Positions 32,001-38,429 of a stretch of DNA of 64,000 nucleotides are shown here, piece after piece (position 1 is the stretch's first letter; each line of letters starts with the position of its first letter). The notes under the pieces were generated by a model. It ran no database searches, was not told the origin of the DNA, and was given only the letters and a program-made list of their open reading frames with translations. Position numbers and translations under genes: made by a program. The DNA comes from an uncultured Pseudovibrio sp. (GTDB lineage Bacteria > Pseudomonadota > Alphaproteobacteria > Rhizobiales > Stappiaceae). Location of the stretch: assembly GCA_947496145.1 (NCBI GenBank), contig CANMBS010000028.1, positions 1 to 64,000 on the forward strand. Direction: 5' to 3'.

Positions 32001-32166
32001 ATTCATCGTAATCTTGATGATCTACACCTGTTTTTTGGCACCATTTCAGCACATTCGTGTCTGAGCTTACAACCTTTAAAATTCTATACTGACTCCGCGC
32101 AAGCTCTGCTGCACATGAAATTAAAACAGATCCACTTCCAATCAAAACAGCAGAAATTACCGACAT
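20011..32166 (-). CDS. Hybrid NRPS-PKS megasynthase: FT-Cstub-A(nMT)-PCP-KS-AT-DH-ER-KR-ACP-TR
   Basis: 4051 residues; start ATG 32166 with GGGGA nine bases upstream. Domains by residue: formyltransferase 1-320 (N92, H94, D130); C-terminal condensation remnant 340-565; adenylation 575-1005 and 1410-1455; N-methyltransferase 1015-1275 (EIGAGTG, NSVAQYFP); PCP (S1500); KS 1555-1985 (C1730, H1865, H1905); AT (S2186, HAFH, malonyl type); DH 2460-2740 (H2493, D2659); ER 2960-3270 (AAAGGVG); KR 3275-3470 (Y3426, LDD); ACP (S3598); thioester reductase 3690-4030 (TGGTGFVG, Y3844, K3848). The ten adenylation pocket residues read D-I-L-Q-L-G-M-V-W-K, close to the glycine code. Inferred product: an N-formyl-N-methylaminoacyl chain, reduced and released as aldehyde or alcohol. 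In the DH motif HxxxGxxxxP the Gly is Asp2497. First gene of its operon. Confidence 0.95.
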   Translation of the reverse strand: MSVISAVLIGSGSVLISCAAELARSQYRILKVVSSDTNVLKWCQKTGVDHQDYDEFISLSADKVHCDYIFSIGNFNILPDHVLKLARISSINYHYGPLPEYSGLHAPSWAISNGADSYAVCWHEIGSAIDGGAILKRTEVPISASDTALQLELKCAESAVLGFRELVQEISEGTVTRTPQDPKKRNYFSSTAQFKADGLIDWRREASEILAQIKAADFGPFSSPMVWSKISVGDDVLAVRNARLNDSLAPDASNRNPGGIVVAEDGSGFSVYTGTGPLEITGLSTLEGEIQPISSVIEDYGLATGDRLLLIDEAEVSAINQAGVSASKSESYWAKTLAGFAPVRLPQARQGVTEAGVDAEVTIELREQLSHLNSQENPADSVVAAWCLYLGRALQREDVHVGLRVKQTELTSVGQKLFADHVALCTHVTSESTVGEAISEAEAAVRAARDHSVMRRDQIGRDVELSAAYSAGELNADILIGIGDVVKSSGAGTSASVLEVTVSQDGGQVTLGYNSSQISRESVELLAGQFEAWCHGLAKVWDVSLSKVEIASSSELTELEAFNATELSGLQASSFPERFAQAAEKFGGNPALRCGEAACDYETLNAQAEQFATSLQRRNIGRGDLVGVCLDRSNELVVALLGIFKAGAAYLPIDPEFPALRISQMIGDAEPNLIVTSSETGANLSEWAERCISCENLMAQVDAGSKAQPVSTTADDLAYLIYTSGSTGKPKGVQVTHGNLINFLSSMETRPGCGEKDKLLAVTTISFDIALLELFLPLICGAEVVIARSHEAVDGQALLALVAKQGITMMQATSATWNLMLQSGWKTDQPISKILCGGEVLSPELADQLLDRSGELWNMYGPTETTVWSSCSQVQKDSAISIGQPIANTQLYVLDANLAHVPVGFEGELYIGGDGVALGYHNAPEQTAAAFVDNPYGKGKLYRSGDWARFEDSKTLVVLGRRDSQVKLRGYRIELSDVEASLTAHQDISSALVVSRNDQLLAYCIRNKAASHQAPTGSNSEATSLQEWSTMWSNAYESSAADPKFNLAGWRDSYDGSHFSEEEMRDWQAASVDRILSQSPQHVLEIGAGTGLMLFPLAEHCASYHAIDSSEQSIELLKMHTADLSQVRCEQRLAHDLPKDIHSELDTVIINSVAQYFPNAEYLKSVVCEAASLIDNGRIILGDVRNLDWIELFHLDIEQFKSAGNLPKAELKRLVEQAVASERELLLSPDFFGKLQQDLPEISRVEITLRDGLFANEMSRYRFDVVLHIGNSGREPAKAIVQDWSELEAGEETVSSALSSLLVGNDSHHIRLKGIGNSRLHNIFDGAQEIGVANVTAEPVWGDYITLRDLAEEHGYKFALVPNQDGSVWTCDAVFWKDGVHPDLTLYASVGTSELSEHANVPVACQPVLPSLSDFLPVWLERRLPGYMIPDFYVELDQYPLTPNGKVDRNALPDPLLQGAEPSVLPKNEMEQKILEIWAKVLGHDRIGANVSFFKIGGNSLRVVQVQKELQELLDRPVSTSTLYEFFTIKNLAAHLTGDDTGSAKTVIKRRSAQIDEPIAIIGMSCRLPGDVKTPQELWEFVERGGDGIIDVPADRWDANALFDPDPDARGKSYCRAGGFVTPIDLFDAAFFGISPREARALDPAQRLMLETSWEAFERAGYTMDELRGSSTGVFIGIGKGYHEYGLATAGGLADLDGYYGTGSAGSTMSGRVSYSFGLEGPSMTIDTACSSSLVATHLACNALRENECDLALASGVTLMLSPDLHIEFSRLRGMSSDGRCKSFSSTSDGTGWSEGSAVAILKRLSDAQRDGDPIHAIIRGTSVNHAGHSASLTTPSGPAQQRVIRQALANSDLEPQDIDYLEAHGTGTKLGDPIEATSLATVFGQQRKGDEPLWVGSIKSNLGHTQAAAGLAGVFKTVLALENDRLPKTLHVEEPTPSIDWAGEKMALVLEEQPWLPKDEPRRAGVSSFGIGGTNAHVVIEEPPKDTAGKSGGANASLPETLPFIVSGFTEDALKAQADALHLHLGMNIQDSFGDIAASLATTRSHFRKRIVFMAKNKSHLLDELAAFARTGETPASAIRTSVDGVGDPKVAMLFTGQGSQLAGMGKGLYETYPVFRQALDEITSKFDELEKPLLDVIFSEKDSDEAQLLNRTDFTQPALFAIEVALYRLWNSWGSTPQFLMGHSIGEIAAAHVAGVFDLDDACKLVAARGRLMEQLPAGGGMASIQATEQEVEKAIQTLSLQETLSVAGLNAPEQTVVSGLEASVDAAVAYFLEQNCKATKLVVSHAFHSYLLDAMLADYRDVAVSIKMNAPQIPLVSTVTGDFATPDEMTDPEYWVRQARQAVRFNDGMQTLKSAEANIFVELGPQPVLSGLGVACLDGDRDAIWIPSLNKKQQDHSLILNSLSQLHVSGVKLDWAGYFHDFGTSRVDLPTYAFQKEHYWIEESSEREVGAGLIDTQHQLLGGSTQIAGTDTHLFSTVVSADEPIWVNEHKVMDAVLMPGTAFIEMMRMAGNKVDDQVWDVSEVIILAPMILQEGHDVRVQITVGGDIGGTRQVQIYSMPDSDEDISEWQLHAESKLIPTAGSFSETTILPPAGAEVMDVSSLYSDLEDLGYGYGQTFQGIVEGYHVGSDVWAKVTLPENAESSAIRYGLHPALLDAAMHSLLLTQRLRDEDSDDVFVPFEAERLTVNQEGLAQLWVRVASFEMGDGEFWASLDLFDTDGNKVGRLERLHARRIDRAALRKMTSAGIERYQFNLEWQKLNVEDAVPQGTWGVLSCGDVSWSEDVRMVLEQNGLMALDILGLDEAQGLDGVICLWDSEDGQTDEATMIARTHEISQRALEQLHELTEFGMGSPVIWITRNAVGTSNDDHVNGLDASALWGLGRTARNEYLDLNIRSIDLGPDYEDLSVLPGAVMQGEEPEIAIRKGEALIPQINKTAQDNQLVIPDGELWHLEIASKGRLDEPLLVKRDVETPLVGHEVRIEVKATGVNFLDVLNALGMVEIPAFGLECAGVITHVGPDVKNVAVGDAVMGLAQGSFASHVITDARSVTQKPENLSFEEAATIPMTFLTAWYGLHVLGNMQPGEKVLIHAAAGGVGMAAVQLAQLQGAEVFATASEPKWDALREAGLADDHFGSSRNLDFVEAFKKTSGSDKPFDVVLNSLASEFIDASLGLLSGNNSRFLEMGKIDLREQAWIDENYPGVTYTVYNLPEAGVQRIQEMLLELAPLFATGKLKPLPIKTFPINRASDALRFIAQAKHIGKVVLTPNVQQRMVDPSGAVLVTGGVGGLGQYISRWLVAQHGVKDLVLTSRRGLDTAGAQEFAAELQELGARVDIIACDVADEASVKDVIALFGEDRSLRGVVHTAGVLDDGMLDSMTAESLGKVYLPKVDGAWHLHQLTRALELDFFVVYSSISGIMGTLGQGNYAAANSFLDALAHHRRAIGLPATSIAWGAWDGQGMATKLSEADKARFSRQGMDPLSRDEGLELFDRTVSRDEALGIAAAFDLRRLRRAFEEQSGGEVPPLFRTIFKNAAGADARASGGRGDAGLRKELGNAQPEEYEAIMLRVIKEEVAKVLEFASADEVDVSLGFQDLGLDSLTAVLMRNQLGDVTGLALPAKVAFDHPNLKSLSSYLLQRVIETGLAPADDEEENAPADNSAADEVQGTLTSDGTLDTAITFANVDSIKATPESVFLTGGTGFVGAFLLNKLLRKDIDVFCLVRAANDKLGTERLRDALETYDLWEESFEGRLHPVCGDLSKPLFGLREDAFDSLADSVDSICHAGAIVDWMMPLSSYLDTNVGGTHEALKLSARGHGKPLHFVSTYATLPKHLGYHVAEDYFDYGYLTTKFMAENLVSAAQWRGAKAAVYRLPFIGASVETGRFRADKGDFLHNLISGCVELGQFPDLGGDLRGIQPVDYIADVISSVAVDRTELIGASYDFANPHALSMAQFANLVRETGRDAEVVSYEDWHKTALERADTDKTGAFSRIATILKIMSKAELEEMLLGYPMGPDVFGGEVFPSPQMNTQSTELYLRKIEEDLVQSNSAEIAE

Positions 32167-33010
32167 ACTTATACATCCCCACAAGCTTTAGTTGTCAGAT
32201 TTTACGATACATATTAAATTATCGCTGAAAGTTTTATATCTATCAGCTCGAATGACTAATCGATGCAATATCATTAATATTACTGGATAAATAACCCATT
32301 ATTACTATTCGCTTACGATTAGTATCGATAACTGATTAGGAGTCAAGGCACTTTCACCAAAGCTCCATAATATTTAATGGATACAAGAATGAAATTTAAC
32401 TTTCATAATGACTATTTTGACAAATTTACTCTAGGTAAAGCAAGGGTTTAATTGCTTTCATAACTGATCTGTGAAGTGCATCAAACGATCAATTCATGAG
32501 CAGCGTTTGTTATTCATTCACTTAAAATGTCGCAGCAACATCTATGTCGGCGAAGCGCTCATAAAAACCTACAATAAGTTTGAGTCGCTCTGAGATTCAT
32601 TGCAAATAATTTGAGAGTTCTACAGTCTGAACGCTAAAATTGAGACAGCAAAACGGACCTGAACTTCCCATCCGAATGGATTGCAAGTTCCCCACATAAC
32701 CACTCAATTTCGCAAGTTGAGAACGCATCAAAGCTGAACTCAAACTTTCTACGAGATCAGCATCAAGTTCAACCTCCTCTGAAATCCACCCAATCACATG
32801 TAATATGACTCAACACTGAGACCAGCAAAAATACCTAATCAAGGGTCCCATATGACTCCTCGCCAGCCTCAAATCCTTGTGCAACACACAAGACACCCTC
32901 AACACATATTTACAACAAACGCCAACACGCTCACTCTGGCCTCAAAACTAAAAAACCCCGCAAAAGCGGGGTCTTAAGGCAAGTTGCTCACACTTTGTAT
33001 CTAAGAAACC
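32167..33010. other. Promoter region of the NRPS-PKS operon and ssb 3' end
   Basis: 844 bases without a convincing gene. The 300 bases next to the NRPS-PKS start are AT-rich and contain an inverted repeat, ACTAATCG at 32255-32262 and CGATTAGT at 32316-32323, with a related ACTGATTAG close to 32330. These are candidate regulator sites. A 66-codon minus-strand frame (32797-32597, GTG start, no ribosome site) is probably spurious. No regulator gene lies here. The ssb terminator is at the far end. Confidence 0.45.
32950..32971 (-). terminator. Rho-independent terminator of ssb
   Basis: On the minus strand CCCCGC and GCGGGG form a perfect 6-bp stem with a TTTT loop, followed by TTTTTT. It lies 40 bases past the ssb stop codon. 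Confidence 0.9.
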
Positions 33011-33556
33011 TCAGAACGGAATATCATCATCCATGCCGCCGCCGAAGCCACCGGAAGGTGCAGAGCCGCCACCGCTGTTACCGCCGCCAAAGCCACCACC
33101 CTGATTACCAGAGCCGCCGCCGAAACCGCCACCCTGATCATAACCACCAGAACCGCCACCAAAGCCGCCGGACTGACCACCCTGGCCGCCCATTCCGCCT
33201 TCTCCACGACCATCCAGCATGGTCAGTGTGGAATTAAAGCCCTGAAGAACAATCTCGGTCGAGTATTTGTCCTGACCGCTCTGATCCTGCCATTTGCGGG
33301 TTTGCAGCTGACCTTCGATGTAGACCTTAGACCCTTTACGCAAGTATTGCTCTGCAACCTTTGCCAGCCCTTCGCTGAACACAACAACACGGTGCCATTC
33401 GGTTCGCTCGCGTCGCTCTCCGCTGTTGCGATCACGCCAGCTCTCTGAAGTTGCAATACGCAGATTGACGATTGGTCGACCGTCTTGCGTACGACGAACT
33501 TCCGGATCTGCGCCCAGGTTTCCAACCAAAATGACTTTATTGACGCTACCGGCCAT
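33011..33556 (-). CDS. ssb: Single-stranded DNA-binding protein
   Basis: 181-residue SSB that coats single-stranded DNA in replication, recombination and repair. The N-terminal OB fold (about residues 1-110) begins [19 protein letters not shown] glycine-rich linker of about 55 residues with GGGFGGGSG-like repeats follows, ending in the acidic tip DDDIPF that binds partner proteins. ATG 33556 is chosen because AGGAG lies six bases upstream; the GTG at 33559 is too close to it. Divergent from uvrA, with two LexA-type boxes between them, so damage induction is likely (inference). Confidence 0.97.
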   Translation of the reverse strand: MAGSVNKVILVGNLGADPEVRRTQDGRPIVNLRIATSESWRDRNSGERRERTEWHRVVVFSEGLAKVAEQYLRKGSKVYIEGQLQTRKWQDQSGQDKYSTEIVLQGFNSTLTMLDGRGEGGMGGQGGQSGGFGGGSGGYDQGGGFGGGSGNQGGGFGGGNSGGGSAPSGGFGGGMDDDIPF

Positions 33557-33742
33557 CACATACTCCTAAAATTCTGTACTCGCCCAATCTTTGAGCAAGC
33601 CAAGTTGGCAAGTAACCTATGCGCCACACCCAACAATTCAACCGCTTTCTTACCACGACTGTGGTTGTCCACATTTCCAGCTGATAACCGGCAGCTCAAC
33701 TCACAGAAAGATATCACGGAAAAACAACTAGCTCACGCCTTT

Positions 33743-33757
33743 GTTCCTATTTTGTTC
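33743..33757 (+). promoter_or_regulatory. LexA (SOS) box 1
   Basis: GTTC-CTATTTT-GTTC exactly fits the alphaproteobacterial LexA operator consensus GTTC-N7-GTTC. It is 187 bases upstream of ssb and 209 bases upstream of uvrA. Confidence 0.75.
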
Positions 33758-33855
33758 CTGAACACTACGATTTTTCAGATCCGTCTTCAACTCCCATTTT
33801 TTTGCAGAAACATATTTTATGAGTTCAGACGTTAAAAGGGTTGCTCCTTCAAATT

Positions 33856-33870
33856 GTTCCGTTTATGTTC
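33856..33870 (+). promoter_or_regulatory. LexA (SOS) box 2
   Basis: GTTC-CGTTTAT-GTTC, a second exact match to GTTC-N7-GTTC in the same orientation, 96 bases before the chosen uvrA start. Its position argues that uvrA transcription begins near here and that the reading frame upstream of 33966 is not translated. Confidence 0.75.
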
Positions 33871-33965
33871 CACCTGTTTTCTGCGTATCTGCCCATTTTG
33901 AGGATGCGCCCGACCTGTTTTGCCAATTACAGGCAGACACGGTTTCCGTGATGAAGGACAGTTCC

Positions 33966-36899
33966 ATGGCGAAGTCGCCAAAAATTGACACAACAAATTC
34001 TTCTGCCCGCGCAGATCTCATGAAGCAAATCACCGTTCGTGGTGCGCGCGAGCATAACTTGAAAAATGTGGATCTCGACCTGCCACGGGACAGTCTTATC
34101 GTCATGACCGGATTGTCCGGCTCAGGTAAATCTTCCCTTGCTTTCGATACCATTTATGCTGAAGGCCAGCGCCGTTATGTGGAAAGCCTGAGCGCATACG
34201 CCCGCCAGTTCCTTGAAATGATGCAAAAGCCGGATGTGGACCAGATTGATGGCCTGTCTCCCGCAATTTCAATTGAGCAGAAAACCACTTCAAAAAATCC
34301 GCGCTCTACCGTCGGTACCGTCACAGAAATTTATGACTACATGCGGCTGCTTTTTGCGCGCGTAGGCATTCCGTATTCGCCAGCGACTGGCCTTCCTATT
34401 GAAAGTCAGACCGTTTCCCAGATGGTTGACCGTATTTTGACACTCGATGAAGGCACCCGCATGTATCTCCTTGCCCCGATCGTGCGCGGGCGCAAGGGTG
34501 AATACAAAAAAGAGCTTGCCGAACTCATGAAAAAGGGGTTCCAGCGTGTCAAAATTGATGGTGAATACTACGAAATAACAGAGGCACCTGCCCTCGATAA
34601 GAAGTTCAAACACGACATTGATGTGGTCGTGGATCGTATCGTCGTACGAGAAGATATGGCAGGTCGCCTTGCCGATTCTCTGGAAACAGCACTTGAACTT
34701 GCCGAAGGTCTGGCAACTGCTGAATTTGCTGACCAGCGAGACGAAAAAGGCAAGCCGCGACAGCTGGTGTTTTCTGAAAAATTTGACTGCCCTGTCTCAG
34801 GCTTCACAATTCCAGAAATCGAACCGCGTCTGTTTTCCTTCAACAACCCATTCGGTGCCTGCCCAACCTGTGACGGTTTAGGAACAAAGCTCGCATTTGA
34901 AGCAGACCTCGTCGTCCCGGATCAATCTTTGTCCTTGCGCGGTGGCGCAATTCTTCCCTGGTCTAAAACAGGCTCTACGTCCCCGTACTACACGCAGACG
35001 CTGGAAGCTCTGGCAAAGCATTATAAGCAGCCAATGACCAAAGCCTGGAAGGACTTGCCGGAAGACTTCCGCAATGCAGTACTGTTTGGCACCGGGCAAA
35101 CTAAAATTCAGTTTGTCTATGACGATGGTACCCGCTCCTATAAAACAGAAAAACCATTTGAAGGTGTGGTCGGCAATATCGAGCGGCGCTGGAGAGAAAC
35201 CGACTCTCAAATGGTGCGGGATGAGCTCTCCCGTTATCAGTCTGATCATGCCTGTGATGCTTGTAACGGATACCGCCTGAAGCCCGAAGCACTCTGTATT
35301 AAAATCGCTGATCGTCATATCGGTGAGGTAACAGCACTTTCCATCAGGACCGCTCATGACTGGTTTTGCTCTATTGAGGAAAAGCTCTCAGACAAGCAGA
35401 ACGAAATTGCCTATCGCATTCTGAAGGAAATCCGGGAACGCCTGAAATTCCTCAATGATGTGGGACTGGAATATCTCTCCATGTCGCGCTCTTCCGGTAC
35501 TTTGTCAGGCGGTGAGAGCCAGCGTATTCGCCTTGCCTCACAAATCGGCTCCGGCCTGACTGGTGTCCTTTATGTCCTTGATGAACCCTCCATCGGACTG
35601 CACCAGCGCGATAATGCCCGCCTGCTGGAAACCTTGAAGCACCTGCGCAATCTGGGCAACACAGTAATCGTGGTTGAGCATGATGAAGACGCAGTACTCA
35701 CAGCCGACCACGTTGTTGATGTGGGCCCCGGCGCTGGTATTCATGGCGGACAGGTGGTTGCGCAAGGCACACCGGAAGAAGTGATGGCAAACCCCGCTTC
35801 TCTGACAGGTAAGTATCTGTCTGGCAAAATGAGCATTCCGCAACCGGACGAGCCTCGCAAGATCGACAAAAAACGGCAGATTAAAGTCTTTGGCGCACGC
35901 GGCAACAACCTCAAGAATGTGGACGCAGCCATCCCACTTGGCACATTCACCTGTGTAACCGGGGTCTCCGGCGGCGGTAAATCCACATTCCTCATCGACA
36001 CAGTCTATAAGGCAACCGCCCGCCGTCTCAATGGCGCACGTGACAATCCTGCCCCACATGACCGCATTGAGGGACTGGAGCGTCTGGACAAAGTCATCGA
36101 CATTGATCAGTCTCCGATTGGCCGGACTCCACGCTCCAACCCTGCCACATATACCGGCGCATTCACCCCAATTCGCGAGTGGTTTGCAGGCATGCCTGAA
36201 GCCAAAGCACGAGGCTACGCTCCAGGACGCTTCTCCTTCAATGTGAAAGGCGGTCGCTGCGAAGCCTGCCAGGGAGATGGCGTCATCAAGATTGAAATGC
36301 ACTTCCTGCCAGATGTCTATGTGACCTGTGATGTCTGTAAAGGCAAACGCTACAACCGGGAAACGCTGGAAGTCCAGTTCAAGGGCAAATCCATTGCAGA
36401 CGTTCTGGACATGACCGTTGAAGAAGCTGCTGGTTTCTTCTCCGCCGTCCCGTCCATTCGCGATAAAATGGAAACACTTGCCCGCGTAGGGCTGGGGTAC
36501 ATCAAAGTTGGCCAGCAGGCGACCACGCTGTCTGGCGGTGAAGCACAGCGAGTGAAGCTTGCAAAAGAGCTTTCTAAACGCTCAACAGGCCGCACGCTGT
36601 ATATTCTCGATGAACCCACAACCGGCCTGCACTTCCACGATGTTGCAAAGCTACTGGATGTCCTTCACGAACTGGTTGATCAGGGCAACACTGTACTTGT
36701 TATCGAACATAACCTTGAAGTCATCAGAACCGCCGACTGGATTCTTGACCTTGGGCCAGAAGGCGGAGATGGCGGCGGCACCATTGTTGCAACCGGACGT
36801 CCGCATGACGTGGCAGAAGTACCGGAAAGCTACACAGGTCAGTTTCTCAAAGAACTGTTTGACAGGCGAGCCAGCAGTAAGCTGGATGCAGCAGAATAA
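33966..36899 (+). CDS. uvrA: Excinuclease ABC subunit A
   Basis: 977-residue damage-recognition ATPase of nucleotide excision repair, acting with UvrB and UvrC. Two ABC ATPase modules: Walker [13 protein letters not shown] near the N terminus and [11 protein letters not shown] in the second half, each with an ABC signature ([24 protein letters not shown]). Zinc-finger cysteine pairs appear as CPTC, CDAC and CEAC/CDVC. The start at ATG 33966 has AAGGA seven bases upstream and begins just before the conserved [15 protein letters not shown]; the frame is open to 33819, but that part contains LexA box 2. Followed by a strong terminator. Confidence 0.97.
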   Translation: MAKSPKIDTTNSSARADLMKQITVRGAREHNLKNVDLDLPRDSLIVMTGLSGSGKSSLAFDTIYAEGQRRYVESLSAYARQFLEMMQKPDVDQIDGLSPAISIEQKTTSKNPRSTVGTVTEIYDYMRLLFARVGIPYSPATGLPIESQTVSQMVDRILTLDEGTRMYLLAPIVRGRKGEYKKELAELMKKGFQRVKIDGEYYEITEAPALDKKFKHDIDVVVDRIVVREDMAGRLADSLETALELAEGLATAEFADQRDEKGKPRQLVFSEKFDCPVSGFTIPEIEPRLFSFNNPFGACPTCDGLGTKLAFEADLVVPDQSLSLRGGAILPWSKTGSTSPYYTQTLEALAKHYKQPMTKAWKDLPEDFRNAVLFGTGQTKIQFVYDDGTRSYKTEKPFEGVVGNIERRWRETDSQMVRDELSRYQSDHACDACNGYRLKPEALCIKIADRHIGEVTALSIRTAHDWFCSIEEKLSDKQNEIAYRILKEIRERLKFLNDVGLEYLSMSRSSGTLSGGESQRIRLASQIGSGLTGVLYVLDEPSIGLHQRDNARLLETLKHLRNLGNTVIVVEHDEDAVLTADHVVDVGPGAGIHGGQVVAQGTPEEVMANPASLTGKYLSGKMSIPQPDEPRKIDKKRQIKVFGARGNNLKNVDAAIPLGTFTCVTGVSGGGKSTFLIDTVYKATARRLNGARDNPAPHDRIEGLERLDKVIDIDQSPIGRTPRSNPATYTGAFTPIREWFAGMPEAKARGYAPGRFSFNVKGGRCEACQGDGVIKIEMHFLPDVYVTCDVCKGKRYNRETLEVQFKGKSIADVLDMTVEEAAGFFSAVPSIRDKMETLARVGLGYIKVGQQATTLSGGEAQRVKLAKELSKRSTGRTLYILDEPTTGLHFHDVAKLLDVLHELVDQGNTVLVIEHNLEVIRTADWILDLGPEGGDGGGTIVATGRPHDVAEVPESYTGQFLKELFDRRASSKLDAAE

Positions 36900-36936
36900 G
36901 TCTATCTCACCTTTTTTGAGAACTTAAAATCCCCAA

Positions 36937-36968
36937 AGCAGTGGCGAGCCCCTCGCCGCTGCTTTTTT
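36937..36968 (+). terminator. Rho-independent terminator of uvrA
   Basis: AGCAGTGGCGAG pairs with CTCGCCGCTGCT (one T-G pair) across CCC and is followed by TTTTTT, 38 bases past the uvrA stop. Confidence 0.92.
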
Positions 36969-37310
36969 ACTTGGTAAAGCAAACTTCCAAGCGATGGCGT
37001 GCAGCAGTTACCCTCAAAAGATGAATGGTGCGCCTTCCCCATCCTCACCACAGACCCAGTCAAAACTTGAAATTTGATTAATTCTTAAACACGAGCAGCG
37101 CAAGCTTCATGCAACAAGCATCTCAGCTATGCATATTAGCGCTTCAAATTCTGATTTTGCTGCATTGCACAACTATACTTTTGATCAATTATGTCGTTTT
37201 CTTGGTATTTCAGAGATCAATTCGTCATTTTGCTATGCATTATACGCATATCGGTCATGCGAAATGATGTGATGCACAATGGGAAAGTCTTTTGTATAAA
37301 CCACCTCAAG
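36969..37310. other. AT-rich intergenic region upstream of the hairpin array
   Basis: About 340 bases with no gene; in particular I found no DUF1127 small protein, which precedes cuckoo RNAs in some relatives. TTGTATAAA at 37292-37300 could be a -10 element for the RNA array starting near 37305. Confidence 0.4.
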
Positions 37311-37473
37311 GCCGCTGAGGAACTCCTCCCAATCACCTCAGCAGTCTAACATAACTGTCAGGTAACACCTCCTCCCAAGTTGCCTGGTGGTCCCGAAACA
37401 GAGATTTCCTCCCAGTTCTCTGTTTACTAGCTTCGCCCGTCGTTCCTCCCATCGACGGGCGTTAGCTGTTTTT
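37311..37473 (+). ncRNA. Cuckoo-type sRNA array: four hairpins with CCUCC loops
   Basis: Four consecutive stem-loops expose an anti-Shine-Dalgarno loop. H1: GCTGAGG/CCTCAGC (37314-37342), loop with CTCCTCCC. H2: CAGGTAAC/GTTGCCTG (37359-37386), loop with CCTCCTCCC. H3: AAACAGAGA/TCTCTGTTT (37396-37425), loop with TTCCTCCC. H4: CGCCCGTCG/CGACGGGCG (37434-37461), loop with TTCCTCCC, followed by TTAGCTGTTTTT, so it doubles as terminator. Stem sequences differ while the loops stay the same, as in the alphaproteobacterial cuckoo RNA family (for example CcsR RNAs of Rhodobacter), which act in stress and metabolism control. Expression is not shown by the sequence. Lies alone between uvrA and an opposing lipoprotein gene. 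Confidence 0.8.
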
Positions 37474-37608
37474 AGGGGTATTTTTAAATTCACGTCCATT
37501 GCAACAAAGAAAAAGCACACCAGATCATCCGGCATGTTTCTTTCCCCAACAGCGAAATACTAGGAATAAGCCCCAGTCAATCATTGTAGGCTGAGACTCT
37601 TCATTATC

Positions 37609-38253
37609 TTATCGCGCCTTCGGCTTTTCCAGTTCAGAACTTGTCATCTTAAGCCAGCGAGACAGGCGCAGAATGTCTGGCGGCTGACCATTGCTCAGGC
37701 GCCAGCTATCCACCGCCCATGGCGTATCCGTGGTCTCATCCACAATTACAGCAGAGGCATGAGGGTACTTCCCATCAATAAAATACCCTCGCGAGGCTGG
37801 ACGCGCGACCCGATGATGCTTCAGCCATCCTTTCGACTCAGCATAAACCAGCAGACTGGTGGTGTTGGTGGCCTCATCAATGCAATCCATCTGCCCCTGC
37901 ACGTTACCATTGCTCATATCAAGGCCGCCAATATCATTGGAAGACCCGACAACCGGTCCAACACGCTTTTCCTGCCACTGCACAGCCCTGGAAATTGCGG
38001 CACGCTCAGCCTTTGCGCTTCGGCTTCCACGCTTCAGGATTGCCTTTAACCGGCGCTGGTCGGCCCTGCTGAAAGTAACAGGCTTGCGGTATTCGCAGCC
38101 AAATCCGTGGCAGATGTAAACTGTATCACCTTTGTTTTCTATGCCTCCCATCTGGGAGTACCAACCGCTTGGTGACCCTTTGATCTGGCTCACACAACCA
38201 CTCAAGGCCAGAGCGGCAGCCGTAAAGAGGAGAGCTTGAGACAGCTTCTTCAT
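37609..38253 (-). CDS. Lipoprotein with a transglutaminase-like Cys-His-Asp pattern
   Basis: 214-residue predicted lipoprotein: signal peptide from MKKLSQALLF with lipobox LSGC and Cys near residue 19, so membrane-anchored after processing. The mature part has GQMDCIDEATNTTSLL, then PHASAVIVDE, then WAVDSWRLSNG. A Cys, a His and an Asp in this order and context resemble the catalytic residues of transglutaminase/papain-like folds, so a cysteine peptidase or amidase role is possible (inference). The frame is open upstream to 38487, but ATG 38253 puts the lipoprotein signal at the N terminus. Divergent from trmFO. I do not recognise a named family. Confidence 0.7.
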   Translation of the reverse strand: MKKLSQALLFTAAALALSGCVSQIKGSPSGWYSQMGGIENKGDTVYICHGFGCEYRKPVTFSRADQRRLKAILKRGSRSAKAERAAISRAVQWQEKRVGPVVGSSNDIGGLDMSNGNVQGQMDCIDEATNTTSLLVYAESKGWLKHHRVARPASRGYFIDGKYPHASAVIVDETTDTPWAVDSWRLSNGQPPDILRLSRWLKMTSSELEKPKAR

Positions 38254-38429
38254 TTTCTTTTTCGAAAAATACATGTGTTTATGTGAATCACTTTGCACAA
38301 CCATGCCAGATTGATGACCTAAATGATTGAACTGAGCAAGTTCAGGAGCTAAGCAATCCGCAAGCATAAAACACCGAAGGCAAAAGGGGCGCATTTGCGC
38401 AACACCTGGCCCAGTCGATTGGATAGGAA

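Larger units (their letters stand above)
33557..33965. promoter_or_regulatory. Divergent ssb-uvrA control region
   Basis: 409 bases between the two repair genes. It contains two GTTC-N7-GTTC elements (listed separately). A plus-strand frame open from 33819 runs into uvrA but spans the second element, so I read it as untranslated leader. Confidence 0.7.

Noticed and set aside
14536-32166. Horizontally acquired island flanked by tRNA-Glu
   Set aside because: A tRNA lies next to the operon, but I found no integrase, no duplicated tRNA 3' end at the far side and no obvious composition shift inside the operon.
32597-32797. 66-codon minus-strand frame upstream of the NRPS-PKS operon
   Set aside because: GTG start without a ribosome site, no recognisable motif and a composition not different from chance frames.
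33020-33200. Repeated GGN-rich units resembling a short tandem repeat or CRISPR
   Set aside because: They encode the glycine-rich linker of SSB; there are no conserved direct repeats with unique spacers.
33819-33965. 49-residue N-terminal extension of uvrA
   Set aside because: It spans a LexA box, has no match to the UvrA N terminus, and the internal ATG 33966 has a good ribosome site.
37338-37535. 65-codon minus-strand frame
   Set aside because: It lies across the four RNA hairpins on the opposite strand. The conserved stems and loops explain the sequence, and no ribosome site precedes it.
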